Notes: generated by a model from the sequence alone, not told the origin. Shown: positions 8,706-18,794, numbered from the stretch's first letter. The stretch is 64,000 nucleotides of DNA from Amphritea japonica ATCC BAA-1530 (GCF_016592435.1 NZ_AP014545.1:310001-374000); one strand, 5' to 3'. Made by a program: numbers and translations.

Positions 8706-9467
8706 TCAGGGTTTGATGCCTGTATGCAGGGCGACGATGCCCCCGGTCATATTCTGGAATTTACACTGAACCAACCCCGCGTCCTCCATCATACCTTTGA
8801 GAGTTTCCTGATCCGGGTGCATGCGGATTGACTCAGCCAGGTAGCGATAGCTTTCTTCATCGCCGGCGATCAGTTTGCCGATTTTAGGCAGCAGACTGAA
8901 AGAGTAGATGTCATAGGCTTTGGTTAGCAGTGGGTTTTCAGTTTTGGAAAACTCCAGTACCATCACTTTGCCGCCGGGTTTCAATACCCGGGCCATCGAG
9001 GCCAGCGCGTTGTCTTTATGAGTAACGTTACGCAGGCCGAAGGCGATGGTGATGCAGTCAAAGGTGTTATCAGGGAAGGGTAATGCTTCGGCATTGGCCT
9101 GAACGAACTCAACATTGCCGGTGATCCCTTTGTCCATCAGCCGGTCCCGGCCGACATTCAACATTGAATCATTGATATCTGCCAGCACGACTTTGCCTTC
9201 AGAGCCAACCAGGCGGGAAAATCGCATCGTCAGATCGCCGGTACCACCAGCGATATCCAGCACTTTATGACCCCGGCGAACACCGCTTTGTTCGATGGTT
9301 ATGCGCTTCCAGATCCGGTGGACACCTCCGGACATCAGGTCGTTCATTACATCGTACTTACTGGCAACCGAGTGGAAGACATCGGCTACTTTGTCCTGCT
9401 TTTCATCGACTTTAACCTGCTCGAAGCCGAAGTGGGTCTGGTCCTGAGAATCTTTCTGGTCAGTCAT
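8706..9467 (-). CDS. ubiE: Ubiquinone/menaquinone C-methyltransferase UbiE
   Basis: 253 residues from the ATG at 9467. A longer frame reaches 9524, but the start at MTDQKDSQ matches the E. coli length of 251. It methylates the quinone ring with S-adenosylmethionine. The SAM motif [15 protein letters not shown] is at about residues 68-82, with family signatures [17 protein letters not shown] near the N-terminus and [15 protein letters not shown] near residue 170. It leads the minus-strand pair ubiE-ubiJ. Confidence 0.96.
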   Translation of the reverse strand: MTDQKDSQDQTHFGFEQVKVDEKQDKVADVFHSVASKYDVMNDLMSGGVHRIWKRITIEQSGVRRGHKVLDIAGGTGDLTMRFSRLVGSEGKVVLADINDSMLNVGRDRLMDKGITGNVEFVQANAEALPFPDNTFDCITIAFGLRNVTHKDNALASMARVLKPGGKVMVLEFSKTENPLLTKAYDIYSFSLLPKIGKLIAGDEESYRYLAESIRMHPDQETLKGMMEDAGLVQCKFQNMTGGIVALHTGIKP

Positions 9468-9613
9468 AGGAAACCTGTAATCTGCATAATTCGCGATGCC
9501 GCATTCTACCTTTGCAGCAGGCAATTGTCTTTATTCTTCCAAGATACTCTGATCTGGCTATATAAATGATGAGTAATGAAGGATTATCGGCTCCTTTATT
9601 ACTAATGACGGTT

Positions 9614-9991
9614 TCAGCCTTTAGCTATCATATTGCCGTGGCGTGTTTCTCCGGCGTCTGCCAGTGCTTTCAGATATCGGTTCCAATAGTTCTCTTGTTC
9701 CTGGCAGAGGTCATAAAGGTATTCCCAGGTATACAGTCCACTGTCATGGCCATCATCAAAGATGATTTTCAGAGCGTAGTTTCCAGCAGGCTCCAGCCCT
9801 TTGATGCCGACCAGTTGTTTACCGGTTTGCAGTACGCCGTTGCCGATACCGTGGCCGCGTACTTCCGCTGAAGGTGAATGGACGCGCAGGTATTCAGCGG
9901 TGAGCTCGAACTGTTCCTGATCACTGTAGATCAGTTCCAGAGTCCTGGATTTAGTATGCAGTTTGATGTCTTGCGGTAATGTGGCAGCCAT
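9614..9991 (-). CDS. DUF971 protein (gamma-butyrobetaine hydroxylase N-terminal-like)
   Basis: 125 residues from the ATG at 9991, which has CGGAG just upstream; an in-frame extension to 10030 looks less likely. The core pattern, LHTKSRTLELIY, LRVHSPSAEVRGHG and IIFDDGHDSGLYTWEYLYDL, is that of the DUF971 fold also found at the N-terminus of gamma-butyrobetaine dioxygenase. Stand-alone versions commonly follow hslVU in gammaproteobacteria, as here. The function is not established, although related domains are linked to Fe-S or metal handling. Confidence 0.88.
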   Translation of the reverse strand: MAATLPQDIKLHTKSRTLELIYSDQEQFELTAEYLRVHSPSAEVRGHGIGNGVLQTGKQLVGIKGLEPAGNYALKIIFDDGHDSGLYTWEYLYDLCQEQENYWNRYLKALADAGETRHGNMIAKG

Positions 9992-10036
9992 AACGAACTC
10001 CGGTGGCGAAGCCGACTGGCTCCGCCACACTGGGGG

Positions 10037-11368
10037 TTAAAGAATATAGTGGCTCAGATCTTCATCCTGACTCAGCTCTGCTAAATACTGGTCGACATAG
10101 GCGCGATCAACGTTAATTGCCATCCCTGCATTGTCAGATGCGGTAAAAGAGATCTCTTCTAACAGACGCTCCAGCATGGTATGCAGGCGGCGGGCGCCGA
10201 TGTTTTCTGTTTTCTCATTTACCTGGTAAGCCAGTTCTGCGATGCGCTCTATGCCGTCTTCAGCAAACTCTACGGTGACATTCTCGGTCGCAAGCAGGGC
10301 TTGATACTGTTCGGTCAGGGAGGCATTTGGTTCGGTCAGAATACGGCGGAAGTCGTCCGGTGTCAGAGCGTTCAGTTCAACTCTGATAGGCAGCCGGCCT
10401 TGCAGCTCAGGGATCAGGTCGGAAGGCTTCGACAGGTGGAAAGCGCCTGAGGCGATAAAGAGAATGTGGTCGGTTTTGATCATGCCGTGCTTAGTGGATA
10501 CGGTGCTGCCCTCTATCAATGGAAGCAGATCGCGTTGTACGCCTTCCCGTGATACGTCAGCACCGGTGCCTTCACGCTTACAGACTTTGTCGATCTCGTC
10601 GAGGAAGACGATACCGTTTTGTTCAACAGCATCGATCGCCATCTGCTTAAGCTCGTCATCATTGACCATCTTAGCTGCTTCTTCGTCAATCACCTGCTTA
10701 AGGGCATCTTTGACTTTAATGCGACGAGATTTGGTTTGATTGTTGCCCATATTCGAGAACATGCTTTGCAGCTGGTTAGTCATCTCTTCCATGCCAGGAG
10801 GTGCCATGATCTCAACGCCAACCGGGGTCTGGCTAAGATCAATGTCGACCTCTTTGTCATCCAGCTTGCCTTCGCGCAGCTGTTTTCTAAAGAGTTGGCG
10901 GGTCGCGCTGTCTGTTTTCTGCTCTGCTTGTGCTTCAGTGCCGACAGGGCGGGCTGGAGGTAGCAGGGCATCAAGAATACGCTCTTCGGCGGCATCTTCT
11001 GCGCGGAATTTAACCTTTTCCATCTCCTGCTCACGCAGCATCTTGATGGCCATATCCATCAGGTCGCGAATGATGGTTTCGACATCGCGGCCGACGTAAC
11101 CGACCTCGGTAAACTTTGTCGCTTCGATCTTAATAAAAGGTGCGTTGGCCAGTTTAGCCAGACGCCGGGCTATCTCTGTTTTACCCACACCGGTAGGACC
11201 GATCATCAGGATATTCTTGGGTGATACTTCAGCGCGCAGCTCGGCATCAAGCTGCATACGCCGCCAGCGATTACGCAGCGCTATAGCAACGGAGCGTTTG
11301 GCATCGGCCTGACCAACGATATGGCGGTCCAGTTCGGAAACGATTTCACGGGGTGTCATATTGGACAT
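10037..11368 (-). CDS. hslU: ATP-dependent protease ATPase subunit HslU
   Basis: 443 residues, matching E. coli HslU. It carries the Walker A motif GPTGVGKTE at about residues 56-64, an inserted I domain rich in charged residues (about 110-240), Walker B VFLDEID (about 253-259) and the C-terminal tail ending SHYIL that docks into HslV. As a hexameric AAA+ unfoldase it feeds substrates to the HslV peptidase in the cytoplasm. It starts 24 bp after hslV and shares the heat-shock promoter upstream of that gene. Confidence 0.98.
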   Translation of the reverse strand: MSNMTPREIVSELDRHIVGQADAKRSVAIALRNRWRRMQLDAELRAEVSPKNILMIGPTGVGKTEIARRLAKLANAPFIKIEATKFTEVGYVGRDVETIIRDLMDMAIKMLREQEMEKVKFRAEDAAEERILDALLPPARPVGTEAQAEQKTDSATRQLFRKQLREGKLDDKEVDIDLSQTPVGVEIMAPPGMEEMTNQLQSMFSNMGNNQTKSRRIKVKDALKQVIDEEAAKMVNDDELKQMAIDAVEQNGIVFLDEIDKVCKREGTGADVSREGVQRDLLPLIEGSTVSTKHGMIKTDHILFIASGAFHLSKPSDLIPELQGRLPIRVELNALTPDDFRRILTEPNASLTEQYQALLATENVTVEFAEDGIERIAELAYQVNEKTENIGARRLHTMLERLLEEISFTASDNAGMAINVDRAYVDQYLAELSQDEDLSHYIL

Positions 11369-11392
11369 TAGCGGTTCTCTCTAGCGATTCTT

Positions 11393-11932
11393 TCAGGCAT
11401 CGGCTGCGGTGGACTGCAGCTGCTCGATGGTCAGGTTAGCGTTGGTGAATACGCAGATGTCTGCGGCGATCTGCAGGCTCTTCTCGACGACATCACGGGC
11501 ACATAGATCACTGTTGGCAACCAGGGCACGGGCGGCTGCCAGGGCATAATTCCCACCGGAGCCTATTGCGATAACGCCATCTTCAGGCTCGATAATATCT
11601 CCGCTGCCCGAGATCAGGTAGGTTTTGTCTTTGTTGGCAACCAACATCAGTGCTTCGAGCTTACGCAATACCCGATCGCCGCGCCATTCACGAGCCAGGC
11701 TTACGACCGCATTGAAAATGTTGCCCTGATGTTTTTCCAGCTGCTGTTCGAACAGATCCAGAAGGGTGATGGCGTCGGCAGTGCTACCAGCAAAGCCGGT
11801 AATGACATCATGTTTTGCCAGACGGCGGACTTTACGGGCAGTGCCTTTCATTACGGTATTGCCAAGTGAAACCTGGCCGTCACCGCCAACAACGACCTGG
11901 TCGTCGCGTCGTACTGAAACAATTGTGGTCAT
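11393..11932 (-). CDS. hslV: ATP-dependent protease peptidase subunit HslV
   Basis: 179 residues from the ATG at 11932. This start is fixed by the catalytic threonine, which must follow the initiator Met ([11 protein letters not shown]); the longer frame to 11962 would bury it. HslV is a proteasome-like threonine peptidase forming a double hexamer with HslU. The block [15 protein letters not shown] and the [11 protein letters not shown] region are typical. A heat-shock type promoter and a perfect inverted repeat lie directly upstream. Confidence 0.98.
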   Translation of the reverse strand: MTTIVSVRRDDQVVVGGDGQVSLGNTVMKGTARKVRRLAKHDVITGFAGSTADAITLLDLFEQQLEKHQGNIFNAVVSLAREWRGDRVLRKLEALMLVANKDKTYLISGSGDIIEPEDGVIAIGSGGNYALAAARALVANSDLCARDVVEKSLQIAADICVFTNANLTIEQLQSTAADA

Positions 11933-11947
11933 GGGTCTGTCTTCCCG

Positions 11948-11983
11948 AATATCTATACTCAATTTGCAATGAGTATAGATATG
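11948..11983. repeat. Perfect 13-bp inverted repeat upstream of hslV
   Basis: Read on the plus strand, the arms ATATCTATACTCA (11949-11961) and TGAGTATAGATAT (11970-11982) are exact complements around an 8-base loop. The repeat ends 17 bp before the hslV ATG and overlaps the -10 element of the predicted heat-shock promoter. Confidence 0.85.
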
Positions 11984-12006
11984 GGAGCGGCGGACGTTAT
12001 TTCAAG
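11979..12006 (-). promoter_or_regulatory. Sigma-32 (heat-shock) type promoter of hslVU
   Basis: On the minus strand CTTGAA (12006-12001) is followed after 14 bp by TCCCATAT (11986-11979), close to the sigma-32 consensus CTTGAAA-N11-16-CCCCATNT. hslVU is a known heat-shock operon in E. coli, so the assignment fits both sequence and function. Confidence 0.8.
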
Positions 12007-12046
12007 GCTATGAAGTGTTAGTGACAGCAGTAATCTGAAACTAAAT

Positions 12047-12703
12047 TTAGTCGATCTGCCTGAGTAGAGGCTGGATATTCAGGCGTACGAGTCGATCCTG
12101 GGCTTTGTTTAGTTGTGAGCGGTTATCGAATGGCCCTGTACGTACCTGATACCAGATACTCCCGTTACTGTTGGTTACTCTGCGGGAATGGACATTGGGT
12201 AAGCCTTCAAGGATTAGCCGGGCTCTGAGTTGTTCCGCATCTTTGCTGTTTTGAAAGGAACCAACCTGGAGTACATAGGTGTGCTCAGACTTAGCGTCCT
12301 TTGGCGTCGATTTATAGGGCTCAACATTGGCGGTATCAACTTCGCTTTGGGGTAGAATCTGGTAAAAATCGAACCGTTCAGATTGCTCTTCGACCCGAGG
12401 CCCGGACTGATCCGTTGCTTTGCTGGCGGTTTTGTCTGAGGCTTTTGCTGCAGGCTTAGTAGCGGGTTTTGCTGCCGGTTTTTTTGCAGTGCTGGGTTGG
12501 ACTGCAGGAGACTGAGTCGCGGTGTTATCGGGTTTGACGCTGGTTAATTGCCATAGGGCGTAGCCAAAGCCGATTAAAAATAACAGGCTGATAATGATCC
12601 GGACCAGCGGGAACGGTTTTTTTACCGGCGCGCTTTTACGTCGCGGAGCCCGGCTTGCTGCCGAGCCACTGTTACGTTTCTTTGCGTAGTCTTTGCGCGC
12701 CAT
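12047..12703 (-). CDS. SPOR-domain membrane protein (FtsN-like)
   Basis: 218 residues. A basic N-terminal cytoplasmic tail (about residues 1-32) leads to one membrane helix (LVRIIISLLFLIGFGYALW, about 33-51), an Ala/Lys/Pro-rich linker (about 65-105) and a C-terminal SPOR domain (about 140-216; YVLQVGSFQNSKDAEQLRARL). SPOR domains bind denuded glycan strands at the septum, and the architecture resembles FtsN. The position between argS and hslV is conserved in pseudomonads. A role in cell division or septal peptidoglycan is inferred. Confidence 0.88.
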   Translation of the reverse strand: MARKDYAKKRNSGSAASRAPRRKSAPVKKPFPLVRIIISLLFLIGFGYALWQLTSVKPDNTATQSPAVQPSTAKKPAAKPATKPAAKASDKTASKATDQSGPRVEEQSERFDFYQILPQSEVDTANVEPYKSTPKDAKSEHTYVLQVGSFQNSKDAEQLRARLILEGLPNVHSRRVTNSNGSIWYQVRTGPFDNRSQLNKAQDRLVRLNIQPLLRQID

Positions 12704-12715
12704 GACGAGCCCTTA

Positions 12716-14407
12716 TTACATCAGATCCGGTGCGCTAACACCTAATAAATCAAGACCGTTAGCCAGTACGTGGCGCACAGCGACGGTGAGGGTCAGACGA
12801 GCGTTCCGCAGTTCGGTGTCATCAACCAGAGTTTTTTCTGAGTTGTAGTAGGTGTGGAAATCGCTGGCCAGTTCATACAGGTAGGTCGCGATTAGATGTG
12901 GCTCACGAACATCAGCAGCACGTTTGACTATCTCAGGGTAACGGCCCAGTTTGATGGTCAGGCGCTTTTCTGATTCCAGTTCCAGGCGACTCAGAGCGCT
13001 CAGGCCTGTCTCTTCATCCCACTGCAAGTTGTTCTCGGCCAGCTTGCGGAAAATCGAGCATACCCGCGCGTGCGCATACTGAATATAGTAAACTGGGTTG
13101 TCGGCAGATTCAGAGCGGGCCAGATCGATATCGAAATTAAGATGACTGTCTGACTTTCGTGCGGCCAGGAAGTAACGGGTGGCGTCTTTACCTACTTCGT
13201 CGATCAGATCGCGCAGGGTCAGATAGCTGCCAGCACGCTTGGAAATTTTGACCTCTTCGCCACCCCGCATGACCGTCGCCATCTGATGCAGGACGTAATC
13301 GGGCCAGCCTTTAGGGATGCCAGCATTCAGTGCCTGTAAGCCAGCACGCACGCGGGTGATGGTGCTATGGTGGTCGGCGCCCTGCTCATTGATAACGGTA
13401 TTGAAACCCCGCTGCCATTTGTTCATATGGTAAGCAACGTCAGGTACAAAGTAGGTATAGCCGCCATCGGTCTTACGCATTACGCGGTCTTTGTCATCGC
13501 CGAAATCAGTGGTGCGCAACCATAATGCGCCGCCTTCTTCGTAGGTATAGCCGTTTTTGATCAGGGTCTGTACCGCATCTTCAACTTTACCTTCGGAGTA
13601 GAGTGAGGATTCGAGGAAGTAGACATCAAAATCAACTCCGAACGCTTTTAGATCCAGATCCTGCTCGTGGCGCAGGTAGGCTACCGCAAAGTGACGAATG
13701 GCTTCCAGGTCTTCAGCATCTTTGGTGCCGGTGTAACTTTGATCTGCAGACTGCACGGTATCGCCGCGCATAAAGCTTTCTGCCAGGTCGATGATATACC
13801 CGCCACGATAGCCGTCTTCTGGCCAGCTGGAATCTTCCGGGGTCAGGTCTTTGCAACGGGCCTGTACGGAGAGAGCCAGATTGTTGATCTGCTGACCGGC
13901 ATCGTTGTAATAAAACTCACGGGTGACATCCCAGCCTGTTGCGTTCATCAGACGGCAAAGGCAGTCGCCTACTGCGGCGCCGCGTCCGTGGCCTATATGC
14001 AGAGGGCCGGTCGGGTTAGCTGAGACAAACTCAACCTGAACCTTTTTTCCTGCCCCGTCATTATTCCGGCCGTAGCTTTCTTTAGCCTGAAGAATCGTTT
14101 TAATCAGACTGCCGGTTGATGCGTCGCTGACAAAAAAGTTGATAAAACCGGGGCCGGCGATCTCGGTTTTATCCACATTTTCTGATTCAGGCAGAGCGTT
14201 ACAGATTTTTTCTGACAGGGCGCGAGGGTTGGTTTTTGCCGCCTTGGCCAGTGTTAGAGCAATGTTAGATGCAAAATCACCGTGTGACTTGTCGCGGGTG
14301 TTCTCTACCATGATGTTTGGCTGGATATCAGCAGGCAGAGTGCCATCTTCGATCAGCGAGGTCAGGGCAGTACTAATCAGGTCCGCAATATGTTGTTTCA
14401 TGCTCAA
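12716..14407 (-). CDS. argS: Arginyl-tRNA synthetase
   Basis: 563 residues. It is a class I synthetase charging tRNA-Arg, with the HIGH motif in [13 protein letters not shown] (about residue 131), a KMSKS-like KISKRAG (about 362) and the arginine-specific N-terminal additional domain (residues 1-95). The C-terminal DALR anticodon-binding domain starts near [14 protein letters not shown] (about 440). The stop lies 12 bp before the SPOR gene start, suggesting cotranscription. Confidence 0.98.
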   Translation of the reverse strand: MSMKQHIADLISTALTSLIEDGTLPADIQPNIMVENTRDKSHGDFASNIALTLAKAAKTNPRALSEKICNALPESENVDKTEIAGPGFINFFVSDASTGSLIKTILQAKESYGRNNDGAGKKVQVEFVSANPTGPLHIGHGRGAAVGDCLCRLMNATGWDVTREFYYNDAGQQINNLALSVQARCKDLTPEDSSWPEDGYRGGYIIDLAESFMRGDTVQSADQSYTGTKDAEDLEAIRHFAVAYLRHEQDLDLKAFGVDFDVYFLESSLYSEGKVEDAVQTLIKNGYTYEEGGALWLRTTDFGDDKDRVMRKTDGGYTYFVPDVAYHMNKWQRGFNTVINEQGADHHSTITRVRAGLQALNAGIPKGWPDYVLHQMATVMRGGEEVKISKRAGSYLTLRDLIDEVGKDATRYFLAARKSDSHLNFDIDLARSESADNPVYYIQYAHARVCSIFRKLAENNLQWDEETGLSALSRLELESEKRLTIKLGRYPEIVKRAADVREPHLIATYLYELASDFHTYYNSEKTLVDDTELRNARLTLTVAVRHVLANGLDLLGVSAPDLM

Positions 14408-14554
14408 AAGATACCGGGTTGAATTCAGGGAGCCAGACTTAGGTGCGCAGTTGTTAAAAAAAATAGGCGCTACGCGATCGTCTGTAGAAAAGACCGCGTA
14501 TTATCCCTTTTCGCTTGTGCTTTGTTAACCCCTCTCAAGCGGTTATTTTTGAGG

Positions 14555-16756
14555 CTAGAACATATCCACAGGGTCAACATCGACGGACCAGCGGACTTTC
14601 CGTGCGTCCGGGTCGGTCTCTGCCTGGTAAATGATACTTTGTAATTGATGGTGCAGGGCTTTTCGGTCCCGACTTTGTAGCACAAGCTGTGCCCGGAAAA
14701 GGCCGGCTCTTTTCTCCATCGGTGAAGGTAGTGGCCCCAGCCATTGAATGCCGTGGGGCTGCAGGATGTCTTCTTCTAACAGGTTGCGCAGTTTGCTTAG
14801 AAAGCGTTCGGCTAATCCCTGATGATTAGCTTCGGCTCGAAACATAGCGCAGTACAGAGAGGGGGGAAGCTGTGCGGAGATCCGTTGACTAAGCTCCTGC
14901 TCGGCAAATGCCTGGTAACCTTCGGTGACCAGGCTGGTAATCGTAGGGTGTTCGGCATGGTGGGTTTGCATGACGACTTTCCCCGGATGTTCTGCCCTGC
15001 CTGCTCGGCCGGATACCTGGAGGATTAGTTGGGCAGTGCGCTCCATGCCTCTGAAGTCAGCGCTGAAAAGGCCGCTGTCAGCATTCAGGATGGCAACGAG
15101 TGTTACTTTTGGGAAGTGGTGCCCCTTGGCCAGCATCTGCGTGCCTACCAGTATGCAGGGTTTACCTTCATGGACCCGGTCCATAATCTGTTGCATTGAA
15201 TGCTTGCGCTGAGTGGTGTCACGATCGACCCGGATAACCGGGAATTCGGGAAATAGCTTAAGTAAGGCTTCTTCTGTTCGTTCAGTACCCGCGCCTACCG
15301 GTTTTAATTCAGTACTGCCACAGCTGTCACAGGTAGCAGGAACAGGACGTTGGCTATCGCAATGATGGCAGTGCAGATGGAAGGGCTTTCGGTGTAGTGT
15401 CATATGCGCATCGCAGCGCTTACAGTCGGCCAGCCAGCCACAATCGTGACACATCAGAGTCGGAGCGAAGCCTCGCCGGTTGAGAAAGATTAAGACTTGA
15501 GTGCCTTGCTGTAAGTGCCCTCTGATCTGTTGTATCAGTGGTTCAGCGAGGCCGTCTTGTAACGGTAGTTGACGAATATCCAGAAGTTCGAACTTAGGTG
15601 GTTGGGCATTGCCTGCACGTTGATTGAGCTTTAGCCACTGATAACGCCCCTGGCGGGCGTTATACAAGCTTTCTATTGCCGGTGTTGCTGTGCCAAGTAC
15701 AACCGGAATGTCTTCATAATTACCGCGCATGACAGCCAGGTCCCGGGCGTTATAACGAAACCCTTCCTGCTGTTTAAAGGAGGTGTCATGTTCTTCGTCA
15801 ATAAAGATGACGCCTGGGTTCTTTAAGGGGGTGAAAATGGCTGAACGAGTGCCGATGATAATGCGGGCGACTCCCTCTTTTGCCTGTAGCCAGGCATCAA
15901 GTCGTTGGCGATCAGTCAGATTTGAGTGCAGCACAACAACCGGCAGGTTAAAGCGTGCTTTGAAGCGGGCAACGGTTTGTGGTGTCAGGCCGATCTCTGG
16001 TACCAGTATCAGTGCTTGTTTGCCCTCTCGAATGTAATGTTCGATTGCCTGAAGATAGACCTCGGTTTTACCTGAACCAGTAACACCCTGTAGCAGGAAG
16101 CTTGTAAAGCCATTGCTACGGACGATGGCGCTAACGGCGGCTTGTTGTTCGTTGTTAAGTGTTAAAGGGGCTTCGTGCAGTGGTTCACTGTTTTGTAGCT
16201 GATGATTTGGTTTGTGGATAAATGATTCAGCCAGACTCTTTTCTTCTAGTTTCTTTAATAGGCTGGATTGCCCTCCTTCAGCACGGATGGCGTCCTCACT
16301 GATGCCATTGGGGTGATCGAGTAAGAGTAACAGTAGCTCTCGCTGTCTGGCCGCTGTCTTTCCCAGTTGTGCAATGTCAGCGGCTTTAGCTGCTCGCCAC
16401 AGATGCTGATGAGCGTATTCGCAGGCTCCACCTTTACGCAGCAATACCGGCAGAGCCTGACTCAATGCATCGCCGAGCGGGTGTTGATAATAGTTTCCGG
16501 CCCAGCGAGCAAGTTTGAATAAAGACTCAGGTAGCGGAGGCTGTGTGTCAAGAACCGTGATTGCCGCTTTGAGCTTGCCTGTTGGCACGTCGGTGATTTC
16601 AGAAACTTCTATCAGTACTCCAGTCACTTCTCTGCGGCCAAAAGGTACCTTGACCCGCACTCCCGGTTGCAGTCTTTCAATGCAGCAGTCTTGTGGAGGC
16701 AGGTAGTCGAATAGCCGTCGGAGCGGTGATGGTATGGCCAGTCGCAGGTAAGGCAT
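14555..16756 (-). CDS. priA: Primosomal protein N', replication-restart helicase PriA
   Basis: 733 residues. This 3'-to-5' DNA helicase reloads the replisome at stalled forks. An N-terminal 3'-DNA-binding domain (residues 1-100) precedes Walker A GVTGSGKTEVY (about 224), the DEEH box (about 320) and eight zinc-binding cysteines between about 433 and 480, in the pattern CHDCGWLADCKRC ... CHHC ... CDSC. Helicase motif VSGRAGRAEHPG follows near residue 580. It is divergent from rpmE, as in Pseudomonas. Confidence 0.98.
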   Translation of the reverse strand: MPYLRLAIPSPLRRLFDYLPPQDCCIERLQPGVRVKVPFGRREVTGVLIEVSEITDVPTGKLKAAITVLDTQPPLPESLFKLARWAGNYYQHPLGDALSQALPVLLRKGGACEYAHQHLWRAAKAADIAQLGKTAARQRELLLLLLDHPNGISEDAIRAEGGQSSLLKKLEEKSLAESFIHKPNHQLQNSEPLHEAPLTLNNEQQAAVSAIVRSNGFTSFLLQGVTGSGKTEVYLQAIEHYIREGKQALILVPEIGLTPQTVARFKARFNLPVVVLHSNLTDRQRLDAWLQAKEGVARIIIGTRSAIFTPLKNPGVIFIDEEHDTSFKQQEGFRYNARDLAVMRGNYEDIPVVLGTATPAIESLYNARQGRYQWLKLNQRAGNAQPPKFELLDIRQLPLQDGLAEPLIQQIRGHLQQGTQVLIFLNRRGFAPTLMCHDCGWLADCKRCDAHMTLHRKPFHLHCHHCDSQRPVPATCDSCGSTELKPVGAGTERTEEALLKLFPEFPVIRVDRDTTQRKHSMQQIMDRVHEGKPCILVGTQMLAKGHHFPKVTLVAILNADSGLFSADFRGMERTAQLILQVSGRAGRAEHPGKVVMQTHHAEHPTITSLVTEGYQAFAEQELSQRISAQLPPSLYCAMFRAEANHQGLAERFLSKLRNLLEEDILQPHGIQWLGPLPSPMEKRAGLFRAQLVLQSRDRKALHHQLQSIIYQAETDPDARKVRWSVDVDPVDMF

Positions 16757-16851
16757 AAGAAGGGAGGGCTCGCGTCAGTCAGAGTAGATGCACAGTGTAT
16801 GTCTTTTTGATTTCACTGTTAACTGGCCAGGAAAATGAAATTTTTAAGGGC

Positions 16852-16880
16852 TTGTCTGGGGTTGTAACAATGCGTATAAT
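16852..16880 (+). promoter_or_regulatory. Sigma-70 type promoter of rpmE
   Basis: TTGTCT (16852-16857) and a perfect TATAAT (16875-16880) are separated by exactly 17 bp. The predicted start of transcription near 16887 leaves a leader of about 84 bases before rpmE. Confidence 0.8.
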
Positions 16881-16900
16881 CCGCGACCTTATTCCCATAA

Positions 16901-16949
16901 GGCTTTATTGCCTGCATGCGGTGCCCGGCAAAAGATCGGGTGGCGGCAT
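16901..16949 (+). promoter_or_regulatory. Folded leader of rpmE (candidate L31 autoregulatory leader)
   Basis: The leader contains GGC-TTTATT-GCC (16901-16912) and a longer hairpin closed by ATGC/GCAT (16916-16919 with 16946-16949) around CCCG/CGGG. L31 leaders have been described computationally in several phyla including gammaproteobacteria; whether this one matches that model is not tested. Confidence 0.45.
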
Positions 16950-16970
16950 ACAAAACGACTGAGGTTTCAC

Positions 16971-17186
16971 ATGAAAAACGGTATCCATCCAGAATACACA
17001 GAGATCAGCGCTACTTGCTCGTGCGGTAATGTTGTTAAAACCAGCTCTACTATCGGTAAAGATATTCATATCGATGTATGCAGCCAGTGCCACCCGTTCT
17101 ACACTGGTAAGCAGAAAGATGCTACCACTGGTGGTCGTGTTGACCGCTTTAACAAGCGCTTCGGTGGTCGTGGTCTTAAGAAGTAA
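16971..17186 (+). CDS. rpmE: 50S ribosomal protein L31
   Basis: 71 residues from the ATG at 16971, which gives the universal start MKNGIHPEY; a longer in-frame reading is not the gene. Cys16, Cys18, Cys37 and Cys40 form the zinc site, so this is the C-plus (zinc-containing) form rather than the zinc-free paralogue YkgM. A strong promoter and folded leader precede it and a terminator follows closely, so it is probably monocistronic. Confidence 0.98.
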   Translation: MKNGIHPEYTEISATCSCGNVVKTSSTIGKDIHIDVCSQCHPFYTGKQKDATTGGRVDRFNKRFGGRGLKK

Positions 17187-17201
17187 ACGAACCGATATCG
17201 C

Positions 17202-17232
17202 AAAAAAAGGCACCCATGGGGTGCCTTTTTTG
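17202..17232. terminator. Rho-independent terminator after rpmE
   Basis: The stem GGCACCC/GGGTGCC is preceded by A7 and followed by T6. Confidence 0.9.
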
Positions 17233-17465
17233 TTTTTAGTCAATACAGGTCGATTTGTATTAAACTTTGGGATAACTAGTTAGATCCTCTGAAAATGGCT
17301 TTTTGTTCTTTGGTAAATGCTGTTTGCTCCGCCAAAAGTAGTAGAAAATACACTGATTATCGGGAAATTGTCAGGGATATAGGCTGTTTTGTCAGTTGAG
17401 TGGTAGAGTTCTTTTCTATATGATTCTTACTCCGAATTTTTTATAACTAAGTTGGAACCGCGCCG

Positions 17466-18734
17466 ATGTCTGAAGATATGAAACAAGCCGCACTCGATTA
17501 TCACGAGTTTCCTCGCCCAGGTAAGATCAGTGTTGAGCTTACGACTTCTGCTGAGTCTGCTCGTGATCTGGCTCTGGCATATAGCCCAGGTGTAGCTGAA
17601 CCTGTCCGTGCTATCGCAGAAAATCCAGAAGATGCATATCGCTATACTGGTAAGGGTAACTTGGTCGCTGTTATTACAAACGGTAGTGCTATTCTGGGTC
17701 TTGGTGATCTGGGGCCTTTGGCGTCAAAGCCTGTTATGGAAGGTAAGTCATTACTGTTTAAGCGGTTCGCTGGCGTAGATTCTATTGATATCGAAGTTGA
17801 TTCTGAAAGCCCGCAAGCGCTGATAGATACGATTGCGCGCATTGCTGACACTTTCGGTGGTATTAACCTGGAAGACATTAAGGCGCCAGAATGTTTTGAA
17901 GTTGAACGCGTACTGATTGAGCGTTGCAATATTCCTGTGTTCCACGATGATCAGCATGGTACTGCGATTGTAACGGCAGCGGGTATGATTAACGCGCTGG
18001 AGATTGCGGGTAAGAAGCTGGATGAAGCGAAAATTGTTTGTCTGGGTGCTGGGGCAGCAGCGAATGCCTGTATGACGCTTTTGGTAAACATGGGAGCGAA
18101 AGTCGAGAATATCTACATGATCGACCGTACCGGTGTTATCCATTCAGGTCGTGAAAACCTGACGCCTGAGAAAGCGGCGTTCGCTACCGAAACGGAAAAG
18201 CGTACGCTGGATGATGCTATCGATGGTGCTGATGTATTTGTTGGCTTGTCGGGTCCTAATCTGTTGAGTGCAGATCAGTTGGCTAAAATGGCTTCTTCGC
18301 CTGTAGTCTTTGCCTGTGCAAATCCAGACCCTGAAATTAAGCCAGAGCTGGCTCATTCTGTTCGTGATGATGTGATTATGGCGACGGGTCGTTCAGATTA
18401 CCCTAACCAGGTGAATAACGTACTTGGCTTCCCTTTCATCTTCCGTGGTGCACTGGATGTTCGTGCAACAGCGATTAATGAAGAGATGAAGGCTGCTGCT
18501 GTTCTGGCGCTTGCAGAACTGGCTAAAGAGCCAGTGCCTCAAGATGTGTTGGACGCGTATGAGCTGGATTCTCTGGAATTCGGTCCTCAGTATATTATTC
18601 CTAAGCCGACTGATTCGCGTCTGTTGGGTGCTGTGTCTGAAGCGGTAGCTCAGGCGGCGATTGATTCAGGTGTGGCGCGTTTACCACTGCCTGATCATTA
18701 CCCACTTACGACAGTTGCTGCTTTGCTGAAGTAA
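17466..18734 (+). CDS. maeB: NADP-type malic enzyme, short form
   Basis: 422 residues. Decarboxylates malate to pyruvate with NAD(P). The N-terminal malic domain contains SPGVAEP, ITNGSAILGLGDLG and the metal-binding EDIKAPECFEVE; the nucleotide site is VCLGAGAAANACM (about residue 195). It stops where E. coli MaeB continues into a phosphotransacetylase domain, so it is a single-domain enzyme like its Pseudomonas relatives. It lies between rpmE and convergent ponA. Confidence 0.93.
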   Translation: MSEDMKQAALDYHEFPRPGKISVELTTSAESARDLALAYSPGVAEPVRAIAENPEDAYRYTGKGNLVAVITNGSAILGLGDLGPLASKPVMEGKSLLFKRFAGVDSIDIEVDSESPQALIDTIARIADTFGGINLEDIKAPECFEVERVLIERCNIPVFHDDQHGTAIVTAAGMINALEIAGKKLDEAKIVCLGAGAAANACMTLLVNMGAKVENIYMIDRTGVIHSGRENLTPEKAAFATETEKRTLDDAIDGADVFVGLSGPNLLSADQLAKMASSPVVFACANPDPEIKPELAHSVRDDVIMATGRSDYPNQVNNVLGFPFIFRGALDVRATAINEEMKAAAVLALAELAKEPVPQDVLDAYELDSLEFGPQYIIPKPTDSRLLGAVSEAVAQAAIDSGVARLPLPDHYPLTTVAALLK

Positions 18735-18748
18735 GAAAGAACGTTAAA

Positions 18749-18777
18749 TAAAAAAACCGGCACTTGCCGGTTTTTTT
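18749..18777. terminator. Bidirectional terminator between maeB and ponA
   Basis: The ACCGGCA/TGCCGGT stem is flanked by an A-run and T7 and can serve both converging genes. Confidence 0.9.
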
Positions 18778-18794
18778 GTGCCTGAAAAACCGGG

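Noticed and set aside
10464-11099. Long plus-strand frames opposite hslU
   Set aside because: They are antisense shadows with serine-rich random products; hslU on the minus strand has full family motifs.
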